Shown one piece after another: positions 19,363 through 29,780 of a DNA stretch of 64,000 nt. The stretch is taken from contig CAICTM010000054.1 in the NCBI GenBank assembly GCA_903772945.1, positions 84,948 through 148,947 on the forward strand, read 5' to 3'. The stretch's first letter is position 1. Every line of letters begins with the position of its first letter. A program made the translations under genes and the position numbers. Under the pieces are notes generated by a model. It had not been told where the DNA came from, did no database searches, and saw nothing but the letters and a program-made list of their open reading frames with translations. The stretch is from Seminavis robusta (lineage: Eukaryota; Bacillariophyta; Bacillariophyceae; Naviculales; Naviculaceae).

Positions 19363-20190
19363 ATGCACTGTTGCATCAGGCATCATCGGAACTTTCAGCA
19401 TCCGCAGATTGGCAGCAGCAGTAGAGAGCGAGCAGATAAAAGAGCAGAAAGCAATCTCTTGCTTCATCTTCCGTCCAGTCCTGGTACTCGTATGCCTGAT
19501 TGCATTGTTGACTTGCCACAGAAAAAGCATACAATACATTCCTTCCTGCACTTCCGCCTCAGCCAGGAGCATCACCCACTGGCAGGCATTGGTATTAATA
19601 CTAATCACGATGACCCTGAACAGGGGACCGCGTCACCCTGTCATGCCGTACTCACCGCGCTGCATCTCAGGCAGATGGACCTCTTGTTGAGTCAGAGCTT
19701 TCGTGGAAAAGAACCGGAAGTTGCTTCGCCGTACACGGCATGGAGAAAGATGTACATTTATATCATTGGTGGGCTTCTGTTGTTGCTGATTTTTGCCATT
19801 GGAGTTGGCAAGGTCATCTGAAACTGCTAACATCAATCCTCAACAACCTTTTCCTGAGATCTTCCAGTATGGAATCATACTTGTTGGAGCTGGCTAGGAT
19901 CTATCTAGGCATTGTGCACCCGTCACCATGGTGGTCTGGGTTGGGATACATGCAAATTGGCCAGGATCTACAATTGCAAGTTTGGTTGAAAAATTGCTAT
20001 GTCCAATGATGGAACCATTTTGGCTGTAGGACGCAATGCGGACGACAGCAATGGCCAGAAGTATACAGGGAATGTCCACATACCGCTGCCTACTATGATG
20101 AACTCAGCAAATCATGGGTTCAGATGGGACAGACACTGTGGGGCTCGGGAGCCTTGGATAATTGGTCTTTCAGATGATGGGTGAAAAGGT
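19363..20190 (+). pseudogene. Relic of a membrane-anchored FG-GAP/beta-propeller-type protein
   Basis: An ATG-led frame at 19363-19821 encodes a polar N-terminus ending in one strong transmembrane helix (MYIYIIGGLLLLLIFAIGVG). After its stop, other frames carry pieces of the propeller repeats seen in diatom surface proteins: 'YMQIGQDLQ' near 19950, 'MSNDGTILAVG' at about 19999, and one base out of frame 'YDELSKSWVQMGQTLWGSGA' at about 20095-20150, then 'GLSDDG'. The order (cytosolic tail, TM, 'SxDGxxLAVGA' and 'WVQxGQ' repeats) fits an extracellular propeller protein broken by stops and frameshifts and truncated after one or two blades. Introns cannot be excluded for the first break, but the later shift is internal to a repeat. 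Confidence 0.55.
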
Positions 20191-20235
20191 GGGTATCTTC
20201 CATTGCCTACTAATAGCTAATAGACGTCCCGCCTG

Positions 20236-20329
20236 GAAGCGAGTTCGTTGCGTTGTCAGGCTTTAAAAGCAGGGGTTCTTCGTTCATCAATATCCTCTGC
20301 TGAAGCGAGTTCGTTGTGTTGTCAAGCTT
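20236..20329. repeat. Two 28-bp direct repeats
   Basis: A 28-bp unit starting gaagcgagttcgttg lies at 20236-20263 and again at 20302-20329 with two mismatches. It is non-coding and lies between the propeller relic and the PAP2 gene. Confidence 0.8.
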
Positions 20330-20675
20330 CGCAACATCAATTGATGGAGCTGGATGAAGTTCGTGGAACTGTGGGATTGATTTTCGTTCGTGGTTTGACC
20401 CACTCGCATTTACCGTGTATCTTTACATTTGCAGAGTTTTCGATCTATTGGTTCTATGAAACAGTTAGCACTAATTAGCATCGTTTATGGAACAATGATA
20501 TCTCTGCATGGGAACCCTTGGGATGGCAGCACGAACCTTCGAGATCATTCTCAATTCCCACCACTCACCTCTTCTCGAGCTCTCTCGCAAGGCTCACAAT
20601 CCCAACTTGATGATAAACAAACATCACAAATACAAACGAATTCCAGCAGCAGACCTTACCAACGACAACAGCACA

Positions 20676-21838
20676 ATGACCAGTCAAGGCAACAGACAGG
20701 ACGACGAAGTTAGCAACCCAACCACCGTGGTAACAATGACGGGTGACCTTGAGAAAGATCTGGAAACAGGTGCTTCGGCAACTGCTGCTGCGAATACCAC
20801 CAAACCCCGCGCCACAGAACGCATTCAAGCCGTCCAATGGCCTCCTCGATCTCCTTCGACCATGTTCAAGAATGGCGTCAAATATGCTTATTCCATGCAC
20901 AAGCCACTAGAAATTATTATCTTGGCTGTATTTCTGCTTTTGTGCTACCAGATTCCTCGTAAGTTTCTTTGTGAGATTGACGGGTCGCTAGCCTTCCAGC
21001 GAAGAATGGAATGATATATCATCTCACTGCTCTGGCTGATTTGTGTGATTGTTGTTTGCACAATCCAGACTGGGCAATGGAACAACACACACGCCCCCTT
21101 CCCTTCCAAACTACAGCTGCTGGCGATGTCATTTTTGACAACCGTTTCAACCAGCCAAAGCTGCCATCTACCTTCGAAGCCGGTTTTGTGGCGGATTCCA
21201 TGACGTTCTATGCCCCTGTAGCGTTTTATGTCTTGACGGGAAATCTGTTGGGGCCCAAAAACGATGCACACTCGGCTGTAGCCATGTATCTGTGGGGCAT
21301 TTCGACCAAAATTCTCGTGGTCGAAGCAGTCAAACGCTACACCGGCTGGTGGCGCCCCAACTTTTTCAATGCCGCCTGCGACTTTAACACGACAACTCTG
21401 GATTGTGGGGATGGTGATGGCAACGTCGGTGCGGAGCATGGCTATCAATCCTTTCCCTCTGGACATGCCGCCACCGCCATGACCAGCGGCATTCTATGGT
21501 CCTTTTACATTATGGGCAAGATTGTTGGATGGGCACGACAACGCCAACCCCGCAGTCAACGCTACTGGGCTCCTTCGTATTTTGTAAAAGTCTTGTTGCT
21601 GCTCGCCACGGCTCCCACCTTGTTGGGTATCTTTATTGCCGTGTCTCGCGCCCGAGATGATTGGCATCATCCCACGGACGTTCTTGCAGGAATAGAACTG
21701 GGTGTGGGCACTGCCCTCTTTGCCCATGCCATTTACTATCCGTCCATCTTTGGGCGTACGGCAGGGATCCCCCGTGCGACACTGGCAGAAGTGGAACGTG
21801 ACGATGATGGCAATGAAAGCGACGAAGACGAAGAGTAA
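20676..21838 (+). CDS. PAP2-superfamily lipid phosphate phosphatase (two exons)
   Basis: Exon 1 is 20676-20958 and exon 2 is 21069-21838, joined across a 110-bp GTAAGT...CCAG intron that preserves the frame, giving 350 aa. All three PAP2 signature motifs are present in order: KRYTGWWRP (about 182-190, fits K-x6-RP), PSGH (about 223-226) and SRARDDWHHPTD (about 286-297, fits SR-x5-H-x3-D). They supply the phosphate-binding Lys/Arg and the two catalytic His. Hydrophobic helices lie between them, including one at the end of exon 1 (IIILAVFLLLCYQIP). The enzyme should dephosphorylate phosphatidic acid or related lipids in an internal or plasma membrane. An in-frame ATG at 20508 exists, but the ATG at 20676 opens a typical acidic cytosolic N-terminus and is preferred. 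The C-terminus is acidic. Confidence 0.9.
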
Positions 21839-22313
21839 TCATGAGTTGACAAGCAAACTCGAGAAATCGCTGCAGATAGTTGATGTTGTACATGTAGGGT
21901 AATTAAACTCTCCTACTAAATGTTCTATAGACCAAGGTCTGTTTCAACCGCTGCTGATCGTATCGAAGCAAATGAAAGCCAAGAGCGCAAGTAAGTGATG
22001 CGCTGATTATCGAAATACAGTAGGAAGCACCTTGTCCAGCAGCTACCAGTACTGGAATTGGATTGTGACACCAATGCTCGCCTGCTCGCGTTCCAAAGCT
22101 GAATGGACCGGCTGATTGATGGCTTCTTGCTCATGATGAGTCCATCCGTTTCAGTTAGTAATGGCAGGAACTTAATAAAAGACTCCTCGTCATGCTTTAA
22201 CAGATTCAGTAGATTGGTTACATAAATTTTGCATAACTTGTAGGGACTGGCTGAGTAGGATTCCATGTTGGCGTCGAATAACTCAAAGAAGGATAGGTTG
22301 GTTGTTCTGTTTA
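21839..22313. other. Intergenic between convergent genes
   Basis: This is the 3' region of the PAP2 (+) and histone deacetylase (-) genes. A 134-codon minus-strand frame at 21925-22329 begins at GTG, overlaps the deacetylase stop and has no recognisable motif; I do not call it a gene. Confidence 0.5.
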
Positions 22314-23762
22314 TTATTTCCGGAGACACTCCCAGAATGGTTCGTGTGCCTGGATGGTGGCTCGAATGTTCTTGGCCGCCACGGGGGAAATAGAATCCAG
22401 GATATCCACATCTTTTCCCCGTTCAATTCGATCACGCTCATCTTGTTGTATACTTTTCTGTGGACTGTCCCGATCCAACAATGCCGTGACAACTTGTGTC
22501 ACACACTTCCCCAATACACTCCGTACATATCCTCCTTCCAAAGCCGCCACAATGGGGACCTTCAAAGTCATGAGAGACTGTGTCAAGCGACCGTAACATT
22601 CCGGTGTGACACAGCATTCTCCTACATCCCCTTGAGCGGCATCAAATCCGGCCGATATTAGAATGAGTTGTGGTTGAAATTCTCTTGCCATGGGTAATAC
22701 CAGTCGTTCCCACACCGCCAGATATTCGTCATCCCCCATACATTTGGTAGTCCATCCGATATTGACATTTCTACCGCGTCCTTGTCCTTTTCCGACGCAA
22801 GTTGGACTACTGCCACCGCCATATGGATAAAACATGCGATGGACGGAAATGTACAAGACTGTGGGATCACTTTCAAAAATGGATTGAGTGCCATTTCCAT
22901 GATGGACATCCCAATCGATAATCAAGATTCGTTTTGCGGCGCACTTGGCTTGTGCAAATGCCGTAGCCACAGCGACATTGTTGAGTATACAGTAGCCTCC
23001 GGCTTGGTAGGGTGTTGCGTGATGTCCCGGAGGACGAATAATGGCAAATCCATTGTGGAGATTGTCGGATGTGACTTGTTGGACTAACATACACAGTGAT
23101 GTGGCTGCCTTTTTGGCTTCTTGGAGGGAATCGTTGGTAAAGTAAATGGATTCGTACTGTGCGGCTTCGTCGTCCAAACGGTCTTGCGTACAGCAGTGGC
23201 AATTCTTGTCGAAAATGCGATTCAAACGTTTCATGTATCCTGGCAAATGGACGCGCAAGTAATCCTCGTCATTCAAGAAATCCACGGCCTGGCTAGTAGT
23301 ACCTGTAGTAGTATCATTGGAGTCATCCAACAGTTGACATCTGGCCCACAGATTGTTGGGCGCATTTTCCAGAGCTGTTCGAATGGCCAGAATGCGAGTA
23401 GGTCGTTCTCGGTGTAATCGATTGCGCGAATCCACGTGTAGTGCTCCTGACTCAAAGGTCAAGCCGGTTTGGTTGTCTTTGTCTTGATTGTCATTGGTGG
23501 CAAGTTCTTCTTCTACCGATGTCGTACATGTACTACTAGTAGTAGGAGAGACACTCCCCTTGATCTTCTTCTTCTTCTTCAAATTCACAACAGTAGCATA
23601 GTCCTCCTCGACGGCACTACTACATATAGTACTATTAATAGCAGTAGTACTGGACATGGGAACCAATGCTTCGGAGAACGCCCTCTTCTTGGAGCTACAT
23701 GAACTGTTGCTCACACCAACACACACTGCGTCAATCATTGGAGGCTCAACTACGGTCTTCAT
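22314..23762 (-). CDS. Class II (HDA1-like) histone deacetylase
   Basis: The 482-aa product has a low-complexity, Ser/Thr- and Lys-rich N-terminus (1-100), then one deacetylase domain. Diagnostic elements are RPPGHHA (about 243-249, active-site His pair), DWDVHHGNGT (about 280-289, zinc-binding Asp and His), a loop SVHRMFYPYGGG typical of class II enzymes, SAGFDAAQGD (about 367-376, second zinc-binding Asp) and LEGGY (about 405-409, catalytic Tyr). It should remove acetyl groups from lysines of histones or other proteins using zinc. A basic run (KKKKKIKGS) near residue 65 could serve as a nuclear signal. The frame opens two codons earlier at TTG; the ATG at 23760-23762 is taken. No intron is needed. 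Confidence 0.93.
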   Translation of the reverse strand: MKTVVEPPMIDAVCVGVSNSSCSSKKRAFSEALVPMSSTTAINSTICSSAVEEDYATVVNLKKKKKIKGSVSPTTSSTCTTSVEEELATNDNQDKDNQTGLTFESGALHVDSRNRLHRERPTRILAIRTALENAPNNLWARCQLLDDSNDTTTGTTSQAVDFLNDEDYLRVHLPGYMKRLNRIFDKNCHCCTQDRLDDEAAQYESIYFTNDSLQEAKKAATSLCMLVQQVTSDNLHNGFAIIRPPGHHATPYQAGGYCILNNVAVATAFAQAKCAAKRILIIDWDVHHGNGTQSIFESDPTVLYISVHRMFYPYGGGSSPTCVGKGQGRGRNVNIGWTTKCMGDDEYLAVWERLVLPMAREFQPQLILISAGFDAAQGDVGECCVTPECYGRLTQSLMTLKVPIVAALEGGYVRSVLGKCVTQVVTALLDRDSPQKSIQQDERDRIERGKDVDILDSISPVAAKNIRATIQAHEPFWECLRK

Positions 23763-25223
23763 CGTCAACTATAAAAGCTACTCTTTCTGTCTATGTTTGT
23801 TGTTGTGGGACCAACCGTCACTGCAAGAACCAAGTGCTCTTCATTCATTCATGGCTCCACTTGTATCATCAACCAGTGAAAAAGATTTCAAAAAGAGCGA
23901 GGTGGTTGGACAATTGATAAATGCTATGACATGGCGCACTGGTGCGATGACGGCGATTCGAACCGTTGAACTAGCTAGTAATTAGCTTGCAGAGTTATGA
24001 TTAGTTTTCATCAACACGTGGAATCCCGCCAGGTCACAACTAACAACTAACTCTGTGACTGTGCTTGGTTCGTTCCGAGCAGCCAATGACAATCAGGACC
24101 TCGTCTCGAGCTGTGACTGCTACATAGACTAGACTAGCTACTAGCTAGTGGTAGATAGATAGAGCTATCATATGCACAGAGGGCAACATGGAGCGGAAAA
24201 ATATATCACTGTGATAGAATGTGTCTGGGTAGCTTTTGGTACCGTATGCAGATTGTTGGCTGGGTATCAGCCACACAGTCATGCATCACAGGCGGTACAG
24301 TAGTACGGTACCTCGTCCAGTAGCTAGGAGTTTCCGTCCCTGGCTGGGTGCTTATACCGTGCGTGTGGTGGGAATGAGGCAATTCTTGATTGATCAGACC
24401 TGACTGGGCTCCAAAATCGAATGATTCATTCAATCATTCTAGCTAGTAGCAATCCAAGCATCGCTCTCGCTCCTCTGTGGAGAGCTGCATGATCCTTTGA
24501 ATCAATCATTGCTTGTTCGAATAAAGCAACGGCTGCCTCACCAGCACCCTCGATCATTATTTTTTGGACCATTTTCCACGGCTGATGAGAAGCTGAAGAA
24601 AGAATGCAGTACGGTCGTACACAACGAGCGGCTCTCCCCTTCCTTTCCTAGACTCGACGGGTCCTACGGTAGTTGGCAGGGTCCGAGGAGACAGCTTGCT
24701 CTGAAGAATTCCTTTACAGTGCTCACTGGCTTATAACCGACTGCGTGTTCTTGCTTCTTTTGACAATGCTGGGATCACAGAGTGCGTCCGTAGAAATGCA
24801 AGAGCTCATTGGAAACAGAGCGGATCCAGAAGCAAACGACTGACAATGAGAACCGTTCTTGGTGCTCTCATCCATTTGGCTTCGTTTCCAAAAGATTCCT
24901 TTCTGGAAAGAATGCTTTTTGACCAATGGGAGGACAATGGCTTTAGCCGTGCCGATCTCGGGCTCCCAATACCTCTGGATCCGCTATCTAGCACAACAGC
25001 CACGAAGCTACGTTATGGGGCAATGCGAATCCAGCCAAGCTCCACTAGCGTGGCAACTACTGTAGGCCAGTACAAACCCAATGCTGACCAACCTCTGCCA
25101 AACCGCGAAGTCATCGATCACAGTTGGCCTTGCAAAAATGGTATCTTTTTGCTCACAAAAAAAAAAGACTTTAAACCAAACTACTAGCTGCCAAGTATCA
25201 GCTCAAAGGATTTGTATCTCACC
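23763..25223. other. 1.46-kb intergenic region, no gene supported
   Basis: An actataaaag box sits immediately upstream of the deacetylase start, but on the plus strand. CTAG-rich stretches occur near 24125-24160 and 24440, and GTACGGTACC near 24300. A 113-codon ATG-led frame at 24846-25187 (+) has no motif I know and ends in an A-rich run; it could be a small gene or chance. The promoter of the next gene lies at the right end. Confidence 0.4.
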
Positions 25224-26867
25224 ATGGTCGCGTTCTTGAACATGTTCGCACTACATCTTGTATGGCTCGCCCTGTTTGCCTCTCCAGTGGCCTCTTTGTC
25301 GACAATGACGCCACCTCCAAGGATCATCCAAGGAGGAATGGGCATTCGCATCTCTTCCTGGGAGCTTGCTCGAGAGGTTTCCAAAACGGGCGAACTTGGC
25401 GTCATATCTGGTAGCGGAATGGACACCATTTTCATTCGAGGCCTTCAACTGGGCGACCCTGATGGAGCGTTTCGTCGTGCTCTTGCAACATTCCCGGACC
25501 AAGACATGGTTCAGCGAGCCATGGACAAGTATTTCGTGGAAGGAGGCAAAGATGAGCACGCAGCCTTCAAGCACCTACCAATGTGGAGTCTCAAACCGCA
25601 GCAGTCTTTATTGGAAGCGACGGTGCTGGCGAACTATTGTGAAGTGTGGTTGGCCAAGCATAATGACGACAGCAAGCCGACAGGAGGCCTTGTTGGTATG
25701 AACTTGCTCACCAAGGTCGAGCTTCCCACTATCCCTTCCCTCTATGGTGCCATGCTCGCGGATGTGGACTATATCATCATGGGAGCTGGGATTCCCATGG
25801 CCATCCCGGGAATCCTAGACAATCTGGCCGAAGCTCAAGATTGCGTTCAGTCTATTCATATCGAAGGAACTCTCTTGGAAAACACACCTGAACCCACCTT
25901 GACCTTCTCTCCACAAGACTTCTGGGAACAGGCAGGCAAGCCAGAGCTCAACAAGGAACTCAAGCGCCCAGACTTTCTTCCCATTGTGTCCAGTGTTGTC
26001 TTGGCCCAGAGCATGCTCAAGCGCGCCTCGGGAAAGGGCCCCACAAAGGGCATCGATGGGTTTGTGGTGGAACTGAACACTGCAGGTGGTCACAACGCCC
26101 CGCCCCGTGGCGCCATGGATCTGAACGAGAAAGGAGAACCAGTCTACGGACCAAAAGACGACGTTGACCTGACCAAATTCCAAAAAGCCGTCAAGGGACT
26201 TCCCTTTTGGATGGCTGGGTCTTACGCCAAGCCAGAAAAGTTTGCCCAAGTCAAGGAAATCGGAGGAGCCGGTGTCCAGGTTGGAACAGCATTTGCCTTG
26301 AGCCAAGAGAGTGGTATGAAAGATGAAACCCGCCAACGCATCTTGAACGAGTTGATGGATCACGATCTTGAGGTATTCACAGACCCTGTTGCTTCCCCCA
26401 CTGGTTTTCCCTTCAAGGTATTGGGTCTGGAAGGTACACTGGCGGATCCAGCTACGTACGAAGCACGAGACCGCGTTTGCAACCTTGGTTACCTGCGCAA
26501 CGCCTACGTCCGCCCTGACGGAAAGATTGGATTTCGCTGTGCTTCGGAGCCCGTGGATCAGTTCGTGAAGAAGGGAGGTTCTCAGGAGCAAACAGAAGGG
26601 CGCAAGTGCCTTTGCAACGCACTCTGCGCGGATGCGGGTTATCCTCAAGTATACGGCAAGACCGAGGAGAGTTTTTTCTTGGAGCCCTCGCTCATAACGA
26701 TTGGAGATGACGTGAACAACTGCCGCAAGTTCATTCAGAAGGACGAAGAGAGCGGGCGATTGGGATACTCCTCTCGCGATGTGGTTGACTATCTCCTGAG
26801 TGAATGGAAAGCCTGTGAAGAATTGGAAGGAGCTACCAACGCCACCGAGACCCTTTTGCGTCCCTAG
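25224..26867 (+). CDS. Nitronate monooxygenase / PfaD-like FMN oxidoreductase
   Basis: The 547-aa product starts with a hydrophobic N-terminus (FALHLVWLALFASPVASLS) that should act as a signal peptide or first half of an organelle presequence. The core is a 2-nitropropane-dioxygenase-type FMN TIM barrel: it opens with PRIIQGGMGIRISSWELA and GELGVISGSGMD. It contains ADVDYIIMGAGIP, a 'GGHNAPPRG' motif whose His matches the catalytic or flavin-proximal His of the family, and 'GGAGVQVGTAFAL' near the phosphate-binding end. The protein is longer than bacterial nitronate monooxygenases and has a Cys-containing C-terminal part similar in plan to the enoyl-reductase PfaD of polyunsaturated fatty acid synthases. 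The substrate is unknown. The start is the ATG at 25224 in an ACCATGG context; the frame opens earlier at TTG. Confidence 0.85.
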   Translation: MVAFLNMFALHLVWLALFASPVASLSTMTPPPRIIQGGMGIRISSWELAREVSKTGELGVISGSGMDTIFIRGLQLGDPDGAFRRALATFPDQDMVQRAMDKYFVEGGKDEHAAFKHLPMWSLKPQQSLLEATVLANYCEVWLAKHNDDSKPTGGLVGMNLLTKVELPTIPSLYGAMLADVDYIIMGAGIPMAIPGILDNLAEAQDCVQSIHIEGTLLENTPEPTLTFSPQDFWEQAGKPELNKELKRPDFLPIVSSVVLAQSMLKRASGKGPTKGIDGFVVELNTAGGHNAPPRGAMDLNEKGEPVYGPKDDVDLTKFQKAVKGLPFWMAGSYAKPEKFAQVKEIGGAGVQVGTAFALSQESGMKDETRQRILNELMDHDLEVFTDPVASPTGFPFKVLGLEGTLADPATYEARDRVCNLGYLRNAYVRPDGKIGFRCASEPVDQFVKKGGSQEQTEGRKCLCNALCADAGYPQVYGKTEESFFLEPSLITIGDDVNNCRKFIQKDEESGRLGYSSRDVVDYLLSEWKACEELEGATNATETLLRP

Positions 26868-27428
26868 GCAGATGAGTAGCTAGCGAGCTTAGCGCGAAGA
26901 AATAGATGTCGGCAAGGAAAAGATCAAGCACTGTGCCGCCCAAGGAAGTGAATACAAATAAGTTTGATTGCGCAATTGGTAGAACATGAGAAACAGATAC
27001 TAAATAGATACGTTAATGAGCGAGGGGGGCTAAGCTTAGGCAGAGCGGCGCAATTGGTAGAACTAATGCTGGTACGTGCAGCAGCATGCAGGTTTCGCGG
27101 ACGACAGTTTGAAATGGATGTCTTCTTAAAAATAGGGAGGTACAGGTCGTACTGGTACTGGTAGCCCAGAGAGCTTCTCTCCTCCACGACCAGCGTTCTC
27201 GCGGGAATCGAATCTTTGGAGGCAGATTCGAATGGATCTCTGCGGAGTTGTCTGGACTGTCACTCCGTTGATTTTTGAAGCTCTGTTCGACAAAAGACGA
27301 CTGTGGCTCGGGAGCTGTCCTTCCTCCCATCATTCAGTAGCTTTCAGCACCAGTACTGTATTTGTTTTTCAGTTCAACTCTACCACAAAACCTTTGGATC
27401 AATCAATCAGTGAATAACGAACGCGACG
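26868..27428. other. Intergenic, no gene seen
   Basis: The 16-mer gcgcaattggtagaac occurs twice, at about 26969 and 27049. It resembles a tRNA D-arm, but no complete cloverleaf can be drawn. The promoter of the following membrane protein is at the right end. Confidence 0.5.
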
Positions 27429-28280
27429 ATGGCAAGTAATGGTGTTTCCTCCTTCAACGGTACAGGCAGTGTCGTTCCCGATGACATAGCAACATACTCG
27501 TCCACAGCAACACACTTCGTCGAGGGAAGTGAACAAACAGCGTCGGGTACAAATTGGGAGGCTATTCTGATCTTGCTAATTGGGGCCTTGGGCGTCATCC
27601 TGTTGTTTGCAGTTATAGTTCAGGCATGTTGCCAGCGACGGCGGCGGCAAGAGATTGAAGTACCGGGCGATGCGGAAGACGGTGTCGCCAACAACACGGC
27701 ATCACAACAACCCAAGAAGCTATCGTTCCCCTTGTATCAGATTGCTCTGGTTCTGGCACTTTGCATGTCCATCACCGTGCATGCGTCTTGTGAGTTTCTC
27801 AAGTTGTACGAAGATCCGTCGTTCCTGGCATTGGGACTGTGGCGGACTCGATACCAACACGAACGCATTAGGGACGACGAGTATGATTACCGCATTCAGT
27901 ATGTGCGAGGTGGAGAATGCCGTTCCAACTTTCGCACCGTGGAATACGAACAGGATGACCCTCTATTGGTGGCTCGGATTGCCGCCACGATGGCCACAAT
28001 CGTAGGAGGGATTTGCTGCGTCCTTGGTCTCTTGTTCCTGTGTTGTTTCGGGGCAAAAGCAGGCAAGAAGACAAGAGCCAAAGAACTCTGGCTGATTACA
28101 CCACTGCTGGTAGCCACGGTTGCTCAGCTTGTACCTTTGTGTTTGTTGAATTCAATTCAATGCGAGTCAAACGGCGATGACTGCTATCCAGACTTTGGTG
28201 CGATCATGGCCATTTTGGCTTCCTACTTTTGGTGCTTGGCTGCGTTTGCCTTGGCGTTGCCAGCGCTACTTGCATCGTAA
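27429..28280 (+). CDS. Unrecognised four-helix membrane protein
   Basis: The 283-aa protein has a Ser/Thr-rich N-terminus with N-glycosylation sequons (NGTG). Hydrophobic segments lie at about 41-67 (ILILLIGALGVILLFAVIV), 100-122, 178-202 and 217-237, with a last one at 255-280, so four or five helices are possible. A CCQRRRR motif follows the first helix. Between helices 2 and 3 is a loop with a conserved-looking Cys and many Arg/Tyr. The third helix is Cys-rich (GGICCVLGLLFLCCFG). The general plan recalls tetraspanin- or claudin-like proteins, but I see no diagnostic CCG motif and do not assign a family. No intron is needed. Confidence 0.7.
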   Translation: MASNGVSSFNGTGSVVPDDIATYSSTATHFVEGSEQTASGTNWEAILILLIGALGVILLFAVIVQACCQRRRRQEIEVPGDAEDGVANNTASQQPKKLSFPLYQIALVLALCMSITVHASCEFLKLYEDPSFLALGLWRTRYQHERIRDDEYDYRIQYVRGGECRSNFRTVEYEQDDPLLVARIAATMATIVGGICCVLGLLFLCCFGAKAGKKTRAKELWLITPLLVATVAQLVPLCLLNSIQCESNGDDCYPDFGAIMAILASYFWCLAAFALALPALLAS

Positions 28281-28859
28281 GCAATACATATTGTACCGCT
28301 GTAGCAAGCTGTTATTCTTCCTTCTTGTCAATTGTCTGCCAGTTCTGTGCCGTAGCGTTTGCCATCATTCTCTCCGCGAGGAAACAATAGAGGTGAAGTT
28401 GCCATCCGACTGGGCTTGTTAGGTGAACGAGCGGGTTAATATGTGGTTAGAGTGGACTATGGGCTGGTGGGGTGTCTTTGGTTTCATACTTGCTAGCTAG
28501 CTAGAGATCATTGTACCCCTCTCAGATTGTCTAGCTACTAGTAGTAGCTAGTAGAGTAGCTAGATGAACCGGACGGACTTTTCGGATTCCAGAACTATAC
28601 AAACTAGCCAGCGTCTTCCTTTAGCACTTCATTTCCATTATTATTGCTACTGTATTGCTGCCACGTACCTTGCTCGAATTGCGTTCCAAAAAGAACGCCA
28701 CAGAACAATGACGGGGCTAAACTTGTTCTGCTGGATCCGACGGAAGAGGCGGCGACAATAGAGCACGCAAAACTGACGAATGACAACAGCTAGTAGACTA
28801 CCTTGGAGAAGCTATCAAGGTAGCTACCGGTATCAGCCACTATTCATTAGATAAAAAAA
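28281..28859. other. Intergenic, no gene seen
   Basis: CTAGCTAGCTAG runs occur at 28493-28506 and more CTAG/GTAGCTA words near 28530-28560. Frames here are short and without motifs. The A-run immediately before the next ATG is part of that gene's leader. Confidence 0.45.
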
Positions 28860-29780
28860 ATGCCTCATGTGTTTGTGAATCGACCCCGTTTGTTCTCAGC
28901 CAATGTGATTCCAGTGTCATTGGACGAGTTGCGGAGGGAGTACTTTTGGGAATCTGTCAATGCCGTCTTTTACATTCTGGGAGGAGTGTTGCTGACCATT
29001 GGATCCATCCTGTTCCTGCCCCAATACGAAGACGTCCAATATGTGGGAGCCTGGATCTTTATTGTGGCATCCATCCTGTACTTGACCGTGTCCGGCCATG
29101 ACTTGATTGAAATCAACAACCATGGCGGTATGTTCAACCCCAACAACTTGGCAGATCTGGTGGCTGCCACCAGCTACTCCATTGGTGCCATCAACTTTAT
29201 CCTGGGCAGCATCTTCTTTCTACCACATGTCGAAATGTACATGGGCGGAGCCATCAATTTTATCATGGGATCCATTCTCTTTGTGGTGGGAGCTGTGGTC
29301 AATTCCATTCAAATATTTGATTCTCCAACTCGATTGACGGCATTTTATGCCAATCTTGTGGCTGTCTTTTATGTGGTTGGTAAGAAAACGCCTGCAACCT
29401 CCAGTACTTTTGCTGTCACCTCTTGTGTGTGTCTATCTATCTCACTAGCCAGTTTTTTTTTTGCTACAGGTTCCACCTTGTACCTATCGGCATCAGTACC
29501 CTATTTGTTTGATCTTGACACGGACAAGGACAATGACCTTGTGTTCCAGTTTGCAGCGATTCTCTACATCTTTGGATCCATGTTGTTTACGGTGGCAGGA
29601 TGTGTCAACATCTACCGGGCAAGACTCATCTTGATCATTGAAACCGAAAAACGCAAAGCAGACTATGCGGCCGATCATCGTAAGGATGGTGGCAAGGCAA
29701 GAATGGCAGCCAACAACGACAACACGGACAGCAAAATGAGGACAGATGGTGATTCTGCCAGCAGCCAGGTGTCATCATAG
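28860..29780 (+). CDS. YrhK-like multi-pass membrane protein with one in-frame intron
   Basis: The gene has two exons, 28860-29379 and 29470-29780, around a 90-bp GTAAGA...TACAG intron. Splicing gives 276 aa. The protein consists of three similar units of two hydrophobic helices: AVFYILGGVLLTIGSILFLPQ plus WIFIVASILYL, then GAINFILGSIFFLPH plus GAINFIMGSILFVVG, then VFYVVGSTLYLSASVP plus FQFAAILYIFGSMLF. The 'GSxLFLP' and 'xGSxLF' phrases resemble the YrhK domain. The C-terminus is a hydrophilic tail. The intron length is a multiple of three and contains no stop in frame, so retained transcripts would encode a 306-aa form with an extra segment inside unit three. Function is unknown. Confidence 0.8.
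   Translation: MPHVFVNRPRLFSANVIPVSLDELRREYFWESVNAVFYILGGVLLTIGSILFLPQYEDVQYVGAWIFIVASILYLTVSGHDLIEINNHGGMFNPNNLADLVAATSYSIGAINFILGSIFFLPHVEMYMGGAINFIMGSILFVVGAVVNSIQIFDSPTRLTAFYANLVAVFYVVGKKTPATSSTFAVTSCVCLSISLASFFFATGSTLYLSASVPYLFDLDTDKDNDLVFQFAAILYIFGSMLFTVAGCVNIYRARLILIIETEKRKADYAADHRKDGGKARMAANNDNTDSKMRTDGDSASSQVSS

Noticed and set aside
21925-22329. 134-codon minus-strand frame downstream of the deacetylase
   Set aside because: Starts at GTG, overlaps the deacetylase stop and lies in its probable 3' untranslated region.
23935-24020. T-loop-like ggcgattcgaaccg word suggesting a minus-strand tRNA
   Set aside because: The T-stem would have only one or two pairs and the acceptor stem ends with a mismatch; no cloverleaf.
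26965-27130. tRNA-like words: gcgcaattggtagaac twice, and a 5-bp stem with a 7-base loop reading ACG in the anticodon position
   Set aside because: D-stem and T-stem do not pair, no acceptor stem can be formed, and the T-loop consensus is missing. At best it is a decayed tRNA fragment.
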